64,000 bases of DNA from Numida meleagris (GCF_002078875.1 NC_034409.1:104327014-104391013), one strand, 5' to 3'. Counted from the stretch's first letter, positions 44,301-59,085 are shown. The notes: generated from the sequence alone by a model not told the origin. Program-made: numbers and translations.

Positions 44301-47300
44301 GTAGGGCTGGGTGCAAATATGTGAAAAGTTCATACAAAAATACAACAGCTTTCCTTGCACAGCATGTGAAATAGAAAGAGCTGCCATGGAGTCACAAAAG
44401 AGATTCCCATCATTTGATCCCTTCTGTTGAAGGAGAGAAGGAAAGGTCTTAAAAGAAAAGCACAATGAAAAACATTAATAGGAAAATGAAAATTCCTCAA
44501 CAAATGCTGCTGTTGAAACAGCTCCTGCTCCAAAAACAACTATTAACAAATTTTGGCCAATTCATGTTTCCTGTAATCACACCTGACATCAGCTAGAGAA
44601 AGCCAAGGGGTTTCTTGGGAGCTCAAGGAGGGACTTTCTCTTTAAAGTAGCAGAAGGAAAAACAGAAGTCCACTTCCATTCTTTTGTTTTGTACTGTCAG
44701 AAGTTTCATACAATAATTTTTACTGTGTACCTAGCTGCTTCTTATCCTTGAGTAACACATAAGAATTTAAAACTTCAGTATTATTTAGAGGTTATACTGA
44801 TTTCATCCGTTTGTATAGTTTACTCAGAAATCTGAAATTTGATCTTTTTATAGAATCTCCATGAGGTAAAAATGCAATTCTCCCTAGTATGTTACTGTTC
44901 CTTTGAATCTAAAATCTTCACCAGTATTTGGGATCTTGTGAATTGCTTCCATTAGAAGAAAAGTCATTTCTTCTGCATAATTCTGCTAAGGAGATCAAGC
45001 GAACACCAAACGGACCAGACACCATTACACACATTCCCAAAGCACTCTTCCAGCACCCTTGCCCAGACAGGAGCTCTGCCCTCTCTCAGCTTTCTCCCTG
45101 GTGTGCAGAACAAATGTTTCTCTAGTGGGTCTGCTGTTTTCTGTTTGTTTTGGAGATTCTTATGGGTGGTGTTCCTTTCATGGATGATCTGAGGCATCCA
45201 GAACCATCAGCCTACAACCCAGTGCAGGAACCCTTGGCCAAACCTTGTTTTTGCCCTCCTGCTTCTCCCCCATTAGACTCTCCCTGTCAATGCCAAGCAC
45301 GTCACCATGGCATGCAGCAGAGCTGCAGAGTCACTGCAGTGCTGAGAGCAGGCCAGTCCTGTGCTGGGGAGCAAGATGTGTGCGCTACAGGAGCGTGGGC
45401 CCCTTCACCCTCACCAGTCAGCCCAAGCCTGCTGTAAATGGATTTGCTGCTCTTTGATTGGCATCATTACCTCATGTAATGTTGTCTAATTATATTATTG
45501 ATTTCCTCCCCCCATTCTATTTAATGGATTCCCCTTCCAATTCACCCTCAGTAAAGACACGGGCAAGTACAGCAGATGGATCTCCAGGGAGTCTCTTCCA
45601 AACATGTGCACTGCATGCAGCATACAGGTGTAGCACTCTGCATTTGCTTCTCAGCAAGCCAGAAACAATATTGTTTGGGGGACAGTGGAGAGAACAGGAG
45701 AAATCATGGTCCACTAACACATTCAGGCACAATAATTGCTGCTCCATAATAACCGGCAGAATTATTACTGGGACCAGACTTTTTTTTTTCTGTTTCACAA
45801 TCCAGAGGAGCTGTCTGTAGAGCTAGGCAGGAAACAGATATCATATCCTGCAAAATTTTTAGTAATTTAAAAAATATTCTCATTGCACATTGGAAAATAC
45901 CCAAGAATTTGGAACAAAATCAGCATGACCATCCCACCCCAGGGCAAAGCAGCAGACAGGCAGTGAAGGCACGACGAAACAGAGTGCTGGTGTGTTCAAC
46001 CAGATAAATATCAGGGAACTCTACCAGTCCTCTGAGCTGTAGTACATGGCCCTCTAATACAAAAAGCCATGCTAGAGCCCTGCGCTACACCTAAGCTGGC
46101 AGTTCTTGCTAAGCATTGATTTGGAGACAGGAGGATCAAAGGGACATTGCTTCCTCAGCTGGGCAAGCCAACCTCATTTACCCAGTCTCACTGCCCTTGG
46201 CATGCAGCTCCTTCCCACTCAATCTGAAGGGAAACCAACTGAGCAGGAAGGCTGGTCCAGGCTAAAGACATCGCTCTTACTCAGGTGCATACCAGGCAAC
46301 TGCTGCTCACACAAAGCTACTGCCCCAGGGAAGATCATGCTTCAGGAGTGAAAGCTTCATCTCCATCTGCTGCCATTACAATGGCATGATATCCCCTAGC
46401 AGACAACTTTTTTTCTAGTGTGTATGTTGCCACTTTGGAATCAAGAGCATGTAAAACTCTTTTTTTTTCTCCCAATGTCCCACAAGGTGCACCTGCTGTG
46501 GGATGGCATGGGCTTAGACTTGGCCTGATTCTTCTCAGTGCACTCAGCAGGACAAGGACCATAAGTTCTGTTCTTCCAGTGATGTTGTTGGTTTGTCCTT
46601 AGATGATAAAAATTTGGGTGTAATCTTCTTGCATTCCCAGAACCTTTATTTCTCCCCAGCAAAGCAATTCCACTTGTATGTGTGTTGGGTCTTATATGTG
46701 TTCAAGGGGCCAAAGCCATGCACTGCTCCTGAGGGCCCAGGGCCCTTCACAGCAGTCCGTGTGTAAATGGAGACTAGAAGAAAGTGGTGTACAGCCAACT
46801 TAGTGTTTGAAACATCCTTTCTAACCACGATAAGAAAAATCTAGGTTTGCTGGAAGTAGAAAGTTCTGAACTGACCTTTTAAGTCATTGAATTTCACAAA
46901 ACATCCACTGTGTCAGATCAAAAGTCCACTTGGCCAAGTACAGATGGTGGCAGAATCCAGTAAGGAATGTTTAGCTTAAAAAAGAAGTAACATGGTAAGA
47001 CTTGAGCTTCTTATATCGTCCAGCTTGCAGGACTATGTAGCTTCAGGCTCCTGATCTGGAAGGTGCATACATCTGATAGTTACCAGTGCTCCCAGGTTAA
47101 AAACTGCATGGAGGTGCAGGCAAGTTAAGGGAGGGGAAGGTGACATATAAATAGAAAACATGATTATAGCACGTTCCATCAGGGATAGAGATTTATCTAC
47201 TGCGTTGGAACAAATGCATTTGCCTACTCATTAATGCATTTATCCAGTCCTAAGGAATTAGAGAAGTTCAAAGAGATACAAGGAGCTGTGTTCCCTACTA

Positions 47301-50300
47301 TGTTCTATGTGCTATCATAGAGAGCCACTAAGCAGCAATGCAGGAATCAGACCCAAAGGAGGTATGAATCATCACTCCTCTGCTATGGAGTCAGCCAAAG
47401 CCCTGCCCAGAGCTAAGTGTTGCCTGGGATGGGGAGGCATATTTGTCTTCAAGCTGTAACCTGGGAGGCAGTTTCTTGTCAAGAAAATAGAAGGGAAACA
47501 GTATTTTCTACAGTGAAGAACAATATATAGGATTTTTCTGCTTTACTGCAACAAATCAAGGCGGCAGCAGCAGCCATTCAATAAGGTCAACATTGATACA
47601 GTTGTCAGCTGTTTGTATCAATAAGTCTGAGTCTGAGTCCCTGGATGATGTCAGACAGGTTTTGCCGGTGTCAGATAGCGATGTTAGTGTTCAGGAATTA
47701 CAAAGCCAAATTTTTCCAGGCTGGAAACTCATCTGCTAATCTCATTCCTCTCCCCTTCCTACCAAATCCAACACTTTACTCATGAGAAAATTGCATCAGA
47801 TACCTATAGAGATGTATTTTATTGCTTTTGAGACCAGGTGGCAAAAGAGGAGAGTTGATTGCTGGTCTCACACTGTGTCCACAGATGATAGTATCCTCAG
47901 AAGAAAAGTTTGCCTGTGAGTTCTGTGAAAAGAGGATGGCACCCACAAACTCTGGTTTAAAATTCTGTAGAGAGCTTTAAAAATGGCCTCTACAATCACT
48001 CAGGAAAGGTGACAAAGAGAACTTGATCTTTTTTTTCCTTCCCTCCCCATCAGTACTTGGATTGTTACTTTTCTCCTACAGAAAATGCTGTCACTTTTGT
48101 TGGGAATTCATAAAAACCCTCATGACTTCCAGTCACGAAGGTAATTTTATGATAACTTTAACTTCTCCAGGCTAACTCATCTGGCTGGCTAATCCTCATT
48201 ACAGAGCTCCTCATGGGCAATGAGCCAAGTTGCACACTCTTAAATGGGTGAAGTGTCACAGATCTCTGCAAACTTGCAATTACATCGGCTCAAAACTGGA
48301 GATTACCCATCCTTATACCTGCTCAGAATCACATTGACACCTCATGACTCATTCAGGACCAGTGCTTCTGTCTACAAATAACACTGAGTGAGGAGAGAGA
48401 GGTTCCTGCCCTCAGGGATTTGAAGCCAGACATTCGGGGGGGCAGAAATGCCAACAGAGGATTAAAAGGAAGGTAACTGAGGACATATGACATTCAGTGG
48501 GCTCTGTTAAACTCTTACACTCCAAACTAGCCTGTGTTTTTTATGACTATATCACTTCATATCCTATATTGTATTTCACAACCTGTGTCTGTATGGGTCA
48601 ATTACCAAAAGCCCTTTCCAAAGCTCATGCACAGGGTATCATAAATCATACTGACACTTCACATTTTTGTATCCTTCAATCACAGCTGTGGATGCCCTTC
48701 TAGGACAGGCACATGCCCCATCGGCCCCTTTCAGAGATTGAGCCTGACCAAGTCACCCTACAGATGTGGCAGCATGGGCTTCCAAGTGGGGCCAGCAGTA
48801 GTCTTATCAACCCAGGGTTCCCACAGGCTCCACTTTTTTCAATTTTGCACTTATATTCCCAGTCGTAAGCTTTGGCATCACAGAGTAGTCAGTTCCATCT
48901 GCCCACCTTTGTGCTCTGCTAAATAATTTCTCAGCAAGTGTGCGGGGTAAGGCATCCCAGTGTTCCCCCATCACCCTTATGAGCTGAACCCTTTCTCTGC
49001 CACCCTAAAGAAAATCTCTGAGAAATAACGGCTAATGCGAAAGCCTAATCAGGCTTGAAGTCAGGCCATTTTACTTTACTCGGTATTAAAATTTCCCTTG
49101 GGCCAGGAGTCTGTTACTTAAGTATTTCTACCTGTCTAACTAGTCTCCCACTGGTCATTTGAGGTGCCCTGGAGCATTTGAGCAGTCCCCACCAGAAGGA
49201 CAGATGTGAGCTAAAGAAGCTCTTTGGCTCCAAGGGGACACCCTAGGTCACCTGAAACAGCACCAGTCACTCGTATATGGGCACAGTATCCCTCCTTCAC
49301 TGCCTCTGACCTTAAGAGCCTGGCATGTTTATTACCAGGCAAAGAGCTGGCCCCTACCCAGCAACATACATATTCCCTGAGAATATGGTAATAATTCCTG
49401 CTCTTTCCAAACTAAATATTTGTGGGAACTCCTAAAAAAACAATCTTAGGAGTCCTTTAAAATTATTGTCAAGCTGCTTGATGCACAAGACAGTAGAAAC
49501 TTATATGCAACAACCAGCCAGATGTTCTCTGCAACATTTTTGAAGCAGTGAGAAAGTAAAACCCAACTTTGCCTTTGTACAATAAAACAGAAAGAAGTAC
49601 CTCTGCTGTTGGGATGCTATTTCCACATTAGGCAATTCTGACTATTACACATTAGGCAACAAGAGCCTTCCTTCTGGGAAAAGAGTGCTTTTTAGTCAGT
49701 GATATTGTAACACCGCTTTGCCAGTCTTCTACTTCAGCTCCACTTTCTTCCATGTCTCATGTGTCCTGAGCCAGACAGAGGTGTTGCAGTCGTCAGGAGT
49801 GTTCTGGACTCTGTTACAAAGAAATGACAAATTACACATCATTGATTTATGCTTTTATTTAGTCTCAATCAGTGGAAAATAAAAGTGGTTCTGATGTGTC
49901 AAACAGCACTTTTGGCACAAGTTGCTAGGAAGACAGGATTGAGGAAAGTTTGGGTAACATCCTGTTGGGTTTCTTAATCTACAAACAATCTCACAATCTG
50001 TAGTGTAAACATTTACTGGATATTTTCAAGAAGTAAACTGGCACCTTCTCTATGAAGATGTGAGAACTCTTCACACTAGGGTGTAGAAGAAGATTGCTGA
50101 GGAAATATTCATCTTCTTAGCAGTAAATTAGGGTTTTTAAAGACATACTCACTGAATAAAATTTGGCACACATTACTTAGTACCTTAGCATATTAACTGA
50201 CTTTGCTAACTGGTGCACGGTATTAATTCTACTGAGCATTTGAGATCACATCACAACAATGCAATGAAATGCCATTATTTATACACACCTTACCAAATAT

Positions 50301-53300
50301 TTTATTTTTTTCAGACCTTTGAGCTGTAACAAAAAAAATGGGAGAGATTCACCTTCAAGACTAACACTACGAAAACTCACCCACCATCTGGGAAAAAGGT
50401 TACAATCAAATCACAGAAAGGCTAGAAATAAAGACCCAGTGCTTTATTCCTGCTCTTGTGGGGCTCTTTCAGGGCTGCTGGTATTTCAAGTTGCTCAATG
50501 AGATGCTCTGAAGTGAATGCTTATTTTCAGGCGCAATCTTGCGACATGTGCATGTCAATTTATCCACTTTTTGACCACACCATAAGATAAAAGCATTGCA
50601 TGAGGCAGATGAGAGGCAGTTAGTAAGTGCTGGAAGTTGCTCCGGCATAGGAGAGAAGCTGGTGGAGGTGCAGTCTTGGTTTGGCTGTTGGGTGGATCCA
50701 GTGAAAGCAGGCAGAAGGCTGTGTGCACCTCCAGGAAAGCAGCCCATTTACCTTTCTGGATTGAAAATAATAATAACAATAAAGTCCTAGTCTGTATTTT
50801 TTCTTTACGCTCACACTAAGTAAGGCAAGCCCTGGAACGATCATCTGCTGGATGGAAGACGTTTGTTTACAGTCTGTTTGGTTTAAGTGGTGTTTCTTTA
50901 AATTGTTTTCGCCACTGAAATCAAACATAACTGCTGATTTGACATAGACAAAATACAGCGCACAGATCTGAACAGCTATTTTCTTTTTACAGACTTGGCA
51001 ATACAAATGTAATTGATTAAATGCCTGAACTCAAAACCAACACAGATTTAGCAGCATGCTGCCTCCTGAGGATGCTGGATTTACCCCAAGTTTTAAGAAG
51101 CAAATACACTGTTTTCATTTCAAAGGGTGGTGGGGAGAACCCTGGGGTTGCCAACAACTGGATGCCTCCCCCTTTCCTCTCCCCTTGTCCCCCACCCCAC
51201 ACTGGTAACCCCTCACCCTCATAACATCACTCAGTGCACAGCTGTGTGTGAGCTCAGGTCTTCACTTGCTGTGATGTCTGCAGTCAGCGTTCATTCACTC
51301 CACTCTGTTATGGAAAAATAATTGATTTGGTCTTTGCGGAGGCAAGGGTTTCCTTCTCACTTCACAAGGGTTTGCTGCCTGTATGTTTATTGCTTTCCTT
51401 AGCACTCTGGGAGACCCTATAGTCTGACCTAGCTGTAACCCTTGTTTCCTGTTTCTGACAAAACACTGTTAAATGGCTAACAACAAAAAAATAACAGCTG
51501 ATCCTTTTCGTCTGTGTAAAGACAGCGAACAGTTAGCTTTGTTATGACTCTGAGACTTCAGAAAGTGCCCTCAGTCCATGGCATCGAGTTCCTGCTGGGT
51601 CCGAAGACAAATGTCACGACACAAGTTCTATGCATAGTCATTTTTTAGGGAAGGACAGGCCATGCTTCCCAGCCAGCTGGGCTGAGACAAACATAGGGCC
51701 TAGCAACTGCTTTTAGGGCCCAGCCATTTTCACACTGCGGCACAGAGGGCCCACCAGGGGCCCAGCATTGGCATGGGTGTCCCCTGAGCAGGAGCTGCAT
51801 CCCAGCTGAGCGTGGGAAGGTGCCCCAGGAGCAACCCCTGAATTTCATAGACGTAGCCATTGCTCATGGCATGGCCTGTTGTGGCACCTACCTGGTGCTT
51901 CCTGGTCTAAGATCCTATTCTCCAGGCCTCATTCCATTATCAGCCACAGTTTCCGTCTAAATGTTTACATATTTATGCATCTATAAATATATATACACAA
52001 CCATTTGAGCCTTGCCATGGAAGAAATGAGGGGAATCTTTCCTGTTCCTGTATATTAAAAATAATGTGGTGTTTTATATTGTTTTCCTTGAAAAGCTCAA
52101 ATTATTTTAACACTGCTACACCAACACAGCTCTTATGAAAACACAGAGAGTGTGACCACAATATTTGGACTTAAATGCAAGCTTCCCTCAAGGGAAAGCA
52201 CAAAAAAAGCAAACTTCCACATTGGCTAATTAGGTAGACAAACCTCAAGCATGAAAGTTGGAGGTGGAGTTCAACACCAGAGTTTTGGTACAAGAGCCTG
52301 TGTTTAGTGTAATTGCTGTTAATGTAGAGTTTCCTCCTCTTCTTCCTTGCTTTTGGGTGCTGTGGGGATGCATGTCAGAGCCGTGCTGGGGCTGGGGGCT
52401 ATTGCTGCTGCTCATCCTTGCTCACAGCCTGTGTGGGTTGCAGTTCTCAAGGCTGCAGTTATCATGCAAAGATCCCAGCCCTCAGGTGTAAAACTGTGAC
52501 TTGGAAGAGTTGTGATTATTCTGAGCCAGTAACCATGCCTTCCCATGCTGAGGAGGTTTAACTCAAGTGATTCAAGCACTATATTTGGAGTTTCAATTTT
52601 ATTTTGAATCTGTGTGCTTGCTTGCTTTCTCAAAGACAGATCATTTTTATTTAAAGCTGTTGAGATGCTGATAAAGAGGTGCTTTACGTTAAATGGTACT
52701 TCTTTTTGTCAAGTGGAAGCAATAACATAGCTTGAAATGTAAGCATCTGGATTCTTAATTTCTTAAAATTATGAAAGGTTTAATGATATCCTTCATTATC
52801 ACTGCATAATTTATTATTTTCTTTGCTATAATTTGTTGTACATTCTATTCAGATGGAAACTGGGATCAAACTAAAATGCATATGGCAGCTTTTTATCTAT
52901 TAGATATTAACAGTAACATGTACTGGATGTACATATACTGGATATGAACATACATACATATACTGGATGTGAACTTAAATGTTGCGTGTTTGAACCAGTA
53001 CAAGAAGAGATTTAGCACCAGCAGTCAGTGCACCAAATCAATAATGTTTACATCATTATGTCTAGTGTGTCTCACCCTGTCATGTAGTTTTTGTGTTTAT
53101 GTAGTTTGGAAGAGGAAAATGGAATTTCTGCTTTTCCAGCTGACTGTCTCCTACAGCCCTTGCTGAAGCCCAGGCAGTGCCACGAGGCAGAACTGCTTTC
53201 TGTTTGAGGCGTCAGCAGCTGTTGCCTCCAAGTGCTCAGCCGATGGCATGGCTTTTCTTGAAACCTCCACTCACTGCAAGCATGCTCTACTGTCTATGTA

Positions 53301-54124
53301 TATGTAGTTGCTGAAGTTTACCAAGTAACTCACTGTATTCAATGAATAAATGTACAGCCAGACAAATGTCCCTTTTAACATGCATTCAATTACACATTTA
53401 ATCAATTTTGTATTTATTTAATTCTTCTTGTCTCACTGCAGAGATGCTGTGTGCAAGCAGCAAAGCATTCCTGCTCCTACACTGAAATCCAGATGTAGGA
53501 CCCAACAGGATGGTACAGGAGCTGAGGTATGTCAGCACACTCAATGGCCTCTGGGATGGACATGGCTGAAGGAGGCAATGCCTCTGGATGCACTGCAATG
53601 AACACGAGGACAATATCCTTAGCTAGTTGTACAGTTCTTCTAGTGGTTACTGGCTACTATTAAGGCTAGTTTCAGAGGAAAAATAAGTTAAAGAAATTTT
53701 TGAGAAGGTTCTCTTAAGATGTCATGCTGCTATTCGCTACAGTTTCTAAAAACAATCAGCTGCAAGTCATCATTTGGCCAGACAGAATTTTGCAAGAGGA
53801 ACTAATCTGAACTTGCTAAGAGAGAATAATTTCTACCTATTTATTTATAAATAAAGAATAAGCCCAATTTTTATACATAAGAAGGATGTAGGCAATATTT
53901 TTCCAATTTAATCTGTAATTAAACCTTTGCTGAATACTAAATATTTCCTGAAAATCTGTCATGACTAAAAAAAGTTTGCTATTAATTTAATGAAAAGTTG
54001 TCATCCTTTTGACCAAAACCAGTGGCCAAAACAAACCGGTATGCATTCATTTCTGATAAAGCACCCGAAGGTGTGCCATGTTGCTTTCTACAGAGAAGGA
54101 GTGTGCCAAAGCCAAGGATCTGAG
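41306..54124. other. Long AT-rich stretch without a recognisable gene
   Basis: Contains a degenerate ACATAC/TACTGGAT minisatellite-like patch at 52915-52975, a GC-richer patch at 51650-51870, and two stretches with conserved-element character (43120-43235, 48100-48370). No coding exon could be supported, although small exons of a large gene cannot be excluded by eye. Confidence 0.5.
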
Positions 54125-54450
54125 GGGAGCTTGTGAAAAAGAAGGGGACAGACTCTTTAGCAGGGTCTGTTGTGACAGGACAAGGGGAAATGGTTTCAAA
54201 ATAAAAGATGGGAGATTTAGACTGGATGTAGGTAAGAAGTTTTTACAGTAAGGGTGGTGAGGCAGTGGAACAGGTTGCCCAGAGATGCGGTGGATGCCCT
54301 GTCCCTGGAGACTCTCAAGGTCAGGCTGGACGGGGCTCTGAGCACCTGATGGAGCTGTAGGTGTCCCTGCTCACTGCAGGGGAGTTGGACCAGATGGCCG
54401 TCAAAGGTCCCTTCCAACTCATACAGTTCCATGGTTCTATGATTCTATGT
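54125..54450 (+). mobile_element. CR1 3' end
   Basis: Contains GTTGTGACAGGACAAGGGG, GGTGGTGAGGCAGTGGAAC, GGTTGCCCAGAGATGCGGTG and GGTCCCTTCCAACTC, ending ATGGTTCTATGATTCTATG. Relatively well preserved, so probably one of the younger copies here. Confidence 0.9.
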
Positions 54451-56547
54451 CCAGTCTTCCACAGTTTCACACTACCCTCTGAATTCCCATTTCAGCTGCT
54501 CTCCTATTTCCAAAACTTATAAAAGCTGGATGAGTTAAATTCAGAATAAATGTGTACACCTGAGATTAAAATGTCTGTCTGGTGGTAAAAGAGTGGCAGG
54601 GTGTCAAGAATGTGCTGCTTCACCTGTATGCCTGACTTAGCTCCAATGAGACCTCGCCAATCTTTTAGAAAGGAAAATCTAAAAGAAAACATCATGAGAA
54701 ACTGTGTCTGACTATTTTATTTTTGAAGTGTTTCTCCAGAGCCAACTGAGAGTTCAGCAGTTTGCAAGTACACGTGAAGAAGCAGCAGCATGGTGGATAT
54801 GAGGGAGGAGGGCCGAAGGCAAGATGGCAACAGTTAAATGTGTGGTTTGAGTGAGTTCAGCATTAATTTAGGAGATTGTGGTCATTTCAGACAGAGAGAG
54901 AAAGAAAAAAGAGTGGTGAGTGCTGCAGAGATAATTATTCTAAAAGCTAATTCATGTATTTGCTAGTATTGGAGAACGGACTCTCACACTTCCAAAGAAA
55001 TATATCTGAATTGATTACTTTGTGTTCTTTTTTCAGTCTATGTGTGGCAGAGTATAAAAGCTGAGAGATTCATGATCCCATCTAAAAGATACACCGTGCT
55101 TTCCCTGAGGTGCTCTATCAGAGCACATCTGCAGCAAGGATCCAGCCCAGCAGGCACGTCTCGTCTGTCAGACACAGGTGGAGAAGAGCAGGTTGATTCT
55201 TCCCAGTGAGAGAGCAAGCTATAGAGAACAAAAGCAAAACTACCTCATTTTGGACTGCCATTGTGAAAGCTGCCAGGGCTGAGGGCTGAAAGCCCCATCG
55301 TGCTATCAAAGAAAACAGATGATTTCTGATTCAGGTTTGGCTCCACACTAGGTGAGCATACAGCAGTGCTGTTCTAATTATTTGAGAATTTGGGCCTTCA
55401 AAGTGCTGTATTTTCTTCTGAAGGAGAGACTTTTTCATGTTTGGCATTCTGCAAAAGTCTGTATGGTAAGGGCACTTTGATATTCATATGAATTGTGCTG
55501 TTTAAACTAAGTACACAAAAACACGTGGTCAATAGCCATCATGTTTTAAAAGCAACAGTTCATGGAAGTAGCATTACGCAGAACAGAAATCCATTTAAAA
55601 GCTTCAGAGTTGCTTTTCCCTGCATGCACACACGGTGCACTTTTGCTGGGCAAATAGATAAATGCAACCTGCTGGACCTGCAAATCAATTTCTGCATTGT
55701 TAGAGACAAGTGAAAATGAGTCTTTTGCACTATTGACCCCAGGCAGGCTGGGCATTGGTAACAGCAGGTCAGCCCGCTGCTTCCTTTATGGCCCAACGCT
55801 GATAACCCTGCTAAATTATCTCCAACTGAAACTTGGAGGTTGTGGCTAGGGAGGAATAAGAATCACTAGGCTTTCCCATGCTCTCAAGTCATGATGAAAG
55901 CAAGGGGAGACAAGTTCGTGGCAGAGCACAGCATGGTCATCCCTACTGAGTGCTGACAAGCAAGCTCCAACAGGTTTTTTCAGATGGGCATCTGAAGGCT
56001 TGACTGCTCTCAGGTGACCATCCCAGCCGCACAAACATCCTCACCCTGTTTTTGGGTACTTACAGTTCAGTGGGTGCTGTAAGCTGGTGAGTCAGTCTCC
56101 TCTGTCTGCTGAGTTTGTTTATCTGGCAGCAGCAGCAGTGACTGGTGGGTGCTGAGGCCCTTAGGGTTTTCCTTCCATTATGAGTTTTAAGTCTCTTCCT
56201 TGTGGGGTCAGATGCTGAGCAAGCAGGACACTGGTCCAGAAGAGCAGGAAAATAAGGCAGCCCCTTCTGAGATGTCGGCACCCAAACCGGAGGGTAGAAA
56301 CAGGACTCAGAAGTGGAATGATAAAGTGCACAAGTGGCTGCAGAAATCCTTCAAAACCCAAAAACCTTCCCACCAATGGGTATTGTAGATAATCTGTCCT
56401 GGCACAGGATTCACCAGCAGCCAGCATCTGGAATACTGAGCTGCTCTGGGGAGAAGAATCTGTTGTACAGAGCTGAAAACATGAACATAAATTACCAATT
56501 ATGAATTTACTAAGCTGCAAAAAAGGAAAATACTCTATTAGGAGGCA
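54451..56547. other. Non-coding DNA
   Basis: No supported gene. The 142-codon minus frame ending at 56161 overlaps the next CR1 copy and is not a gene. Confidence 0.55.
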
Positions 56548-56722
56548 TAAAGCGGAACAGGCTGCCCAGGGAGGTGATGGAGTCACCATCCCTGGAGGTG
56601 TTCAGGAGCCGTGTGGATGTGGCACTGTGGGACATGGTCAGTGGGCATGGTGGGGATGGGCTGATGGTTGGACTAGGTGATCTTAGAGGTCTTTTCCAAC
56701 CTTAAAGATGCTATGGTTCTAA
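56548..56722 (+). mobile_element. CR1 3' end
   Basis: Contains GGCTGCCCAGGGAGGTGATG, CATCCCTGGAGGTGTTCAGG, GTTGGACTAGGTGATCTTAG and AGGTCTTTTCCAACC, ending CTATGGTTCT. Confidence 0.88.
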
Positions 56723-56825
56723 AGCCTCTAAAAGCAACCCCTTGCACGGATGACCATCTCCATACTCATGGTGAGCACAGCCTGTGGAGAATGAGGTGAG
56801 GTTATTGCAGCCCCTTTTGTCTGCT

Positions 56826-57100
56826 GAGGAAAAAGTAAAAGGCCTGAAGTTGTTTAGGCTAGAGCAGACTAGAGGGAAGGATTACTGGCAGCAAGCACAA
56901 AGAAGACTTTTGCAAGGGAATAAAACCATCATTTTCAGTCTTGAACAGCAGAAAATGAAGGAGGAGGGCAGTAATCACAGAACAGAATACATACACTTTC
57001 CCAAGCACTATGCAAATGTGCCACTATGAGGGCTCACCTGAGCTGGGCTGGGCCCATCATCTCTGGAGGCTTTTAGGAACAGACTGGAGAAGTACCTGCG
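56826..57100 (+). mobile_element. Possible second, more diverged CR1 fragment
   Basis: CTGAAGTTGTTTAGGCTAGA near the left and CATCATCTCTGGAGGCTTTT with AACAGACTGGAGAAGTACC at the right recall CR1, but the middle is not clearly alignable by eye. Confidence 0.4.
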
Positions 57101-58924
57101 AAGAATAGCACAGCTCTTCAGAGCAGACAACACTTCTAGTCCTCCCTAGCCCCGTTTTTCTACCATTGCAGGACATTTGCAAAACATTGCTTTTGAAAAC
57201 TCAACCCTGTGACTAATTTTATGGGTTACGTCTCCAGTAGGCATAGCAGGAAACAAATTTGCATAGTGTGTATATTGCTATTGTGGGTCTGGACAGTGTT
57301 GGATATTCAGGTCCCTTCTTACCACTCTCTACAAAGCTTTGAGGTGAAGGGACAAGCCGGTGTGTAATTCTGAATATGCCTCTTCCAGAGAGATGAGACA
57401 TTGATGGCCAACTGAGAAAATCAGCAGAAAAACAGCTGCATCATCCCAGCCATACATTAAATACCACTTTTCTTCATTTCTACATTGTGCTTTATTCTCC
57501 CTCTTCTTTGTCTATCACTTTAGAATTTATTTTCTCTTCACTGAACTTAGCAACAACTCCTAAGAGGCCAAAATCAGATATTACCTTCACTAGGCTTCAT
57601 GAGCCTAAAAACACCACAAAACTACTCTGGCTGTGCAGGCAGGAAGGAGCTTTTCCCGGGCTAATGTAGAACATGTCAAAGAGAAAAAATTGATTTGAAT
57701 AAGAAACAAATCAAAACAAAACAAAACTGCAGTCTGCTATTAATTGGCGCCATCCAAATGCCGATGTACATTTTGTCCTTGCGGTGGAGGGCAGGCGAGT
57801 GGTGTAGTATGTTAAAATATGTCTGTATCTTTCTCTGTAAATAAATTGTTTAGAGTTCTCAGATTTCTAGCTAAATGGTCATGAAGTTTATCAGGGCTTG
57901 CAGATAGTGTTGGTTCAAAATAGGATCTTGCAATTATCACTCAATTACAGTCCTTCAAAATCAGACGGCGAGGCACCATTGGCACAGCCCCAGGAAAACA
58001 TTCTGTACAGAGATACTAATCAAGATGCTGCTCCTAACAGCTAACATGAAATTCATTTTAATACACTCTGTGCTGAGCAGTTTGATGTTGTCGGATCAAT
58101 TCGCCCCTTTGATTTTGCAGAGTCCCGGTGAATAAAATGTAAGCTAAGGCTCCAATTCATTCCAGCTATTCCATTATTTACTAGTGTGTCAGAAGATTTC
58201 ACAACTGATCTTTAATGGGAGACTTAAAGCATGCTCTTTGGGTAGGAGAGGGAGGGAGGGCATGGAGTGAGCTGCTGAAAGGTAGTAACTTAGCCCACCA
58301 GTCACCCATGTCAGCTCCTCCAAGCTCTGCCTTGGAGATTTTCACAGTTCAGAAGATTGTGGTTGTGGATATGGCTTGGCCAGCCTTTTTAATGGAAAAT
58401 GCAGCCTATTTTCTAAAAACCAGGGATGTCTTCCACTCACACTGCCTGGGAAGTGTGGAAGGGTTACATCAGGGGTCTAAGGGAATACACAGCAATGGAA
58501 GTGAAATAGGAGAAATTAGACAACTCACAATATAAGAGAACAGTTGTACGAGTCAGATAGCCTCTTCTCTTTTCATAGGAGGTCCAGAGGGGCTCACCTC
58601 AGTCAAGGAGAGGACTCTAGCAAGTGTATGACTTCAAGCAATCTGTCACAAAGAGGGTGGTGATATTGAACATTGCATTAACTTGAAGTCGCAAAGGGAA
58701 AAACTTGAAGACAAAGGGAGAGTTGTGATGTTGCTCCCCTAGAAATATTTCACTGAGGTAATATGGAATAAAACTGTCACTAATTTCCTAATAATCTTGC
58801 AGTAAAGAGAGGGACACCATATATTCCATATGAAGATCAGATTAGTGGAAACTTTGAAACAGCAATGTAATGCCTATCTATGCAATTTGAATCCAAGATT
58901 GTTCATTTCTTGGAAAGACCTAAG
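57101..58924. other. Non-coding DNA, possibly containing a conserved element
   Basis: 57735-58165 has the balanced, repeat-free, homeodomain-site-rich look of a conserved non-coding element. Otherwise nothing is seen. Confidence 0.4.
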
Positions 58925-59085
58925 ATAGGGACAGAAATGAGGAATGCTTTAACACTCTAGAAATGTATAGATATGGTACTTAGGGACATGATTAGTGGGT
59001 AATACTGGTGGTACGTGAATGGTTGGACTAGATGACCTTGGAGGTCTTTTCCAGCCTTAATGATTCCGTTTCTATGATGCTAAAT
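58925..59085 (+). mobile_element. CR1 3' end, diverged
   Basis: GGTTGGACTAGATGACCTTG and GAGGTCTTTTCCAGCC, then CCGTTTCTATGATGC, mark the 3' end. The part upstream is AT-shifted and poorly preserved. Confidence 0.8.
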
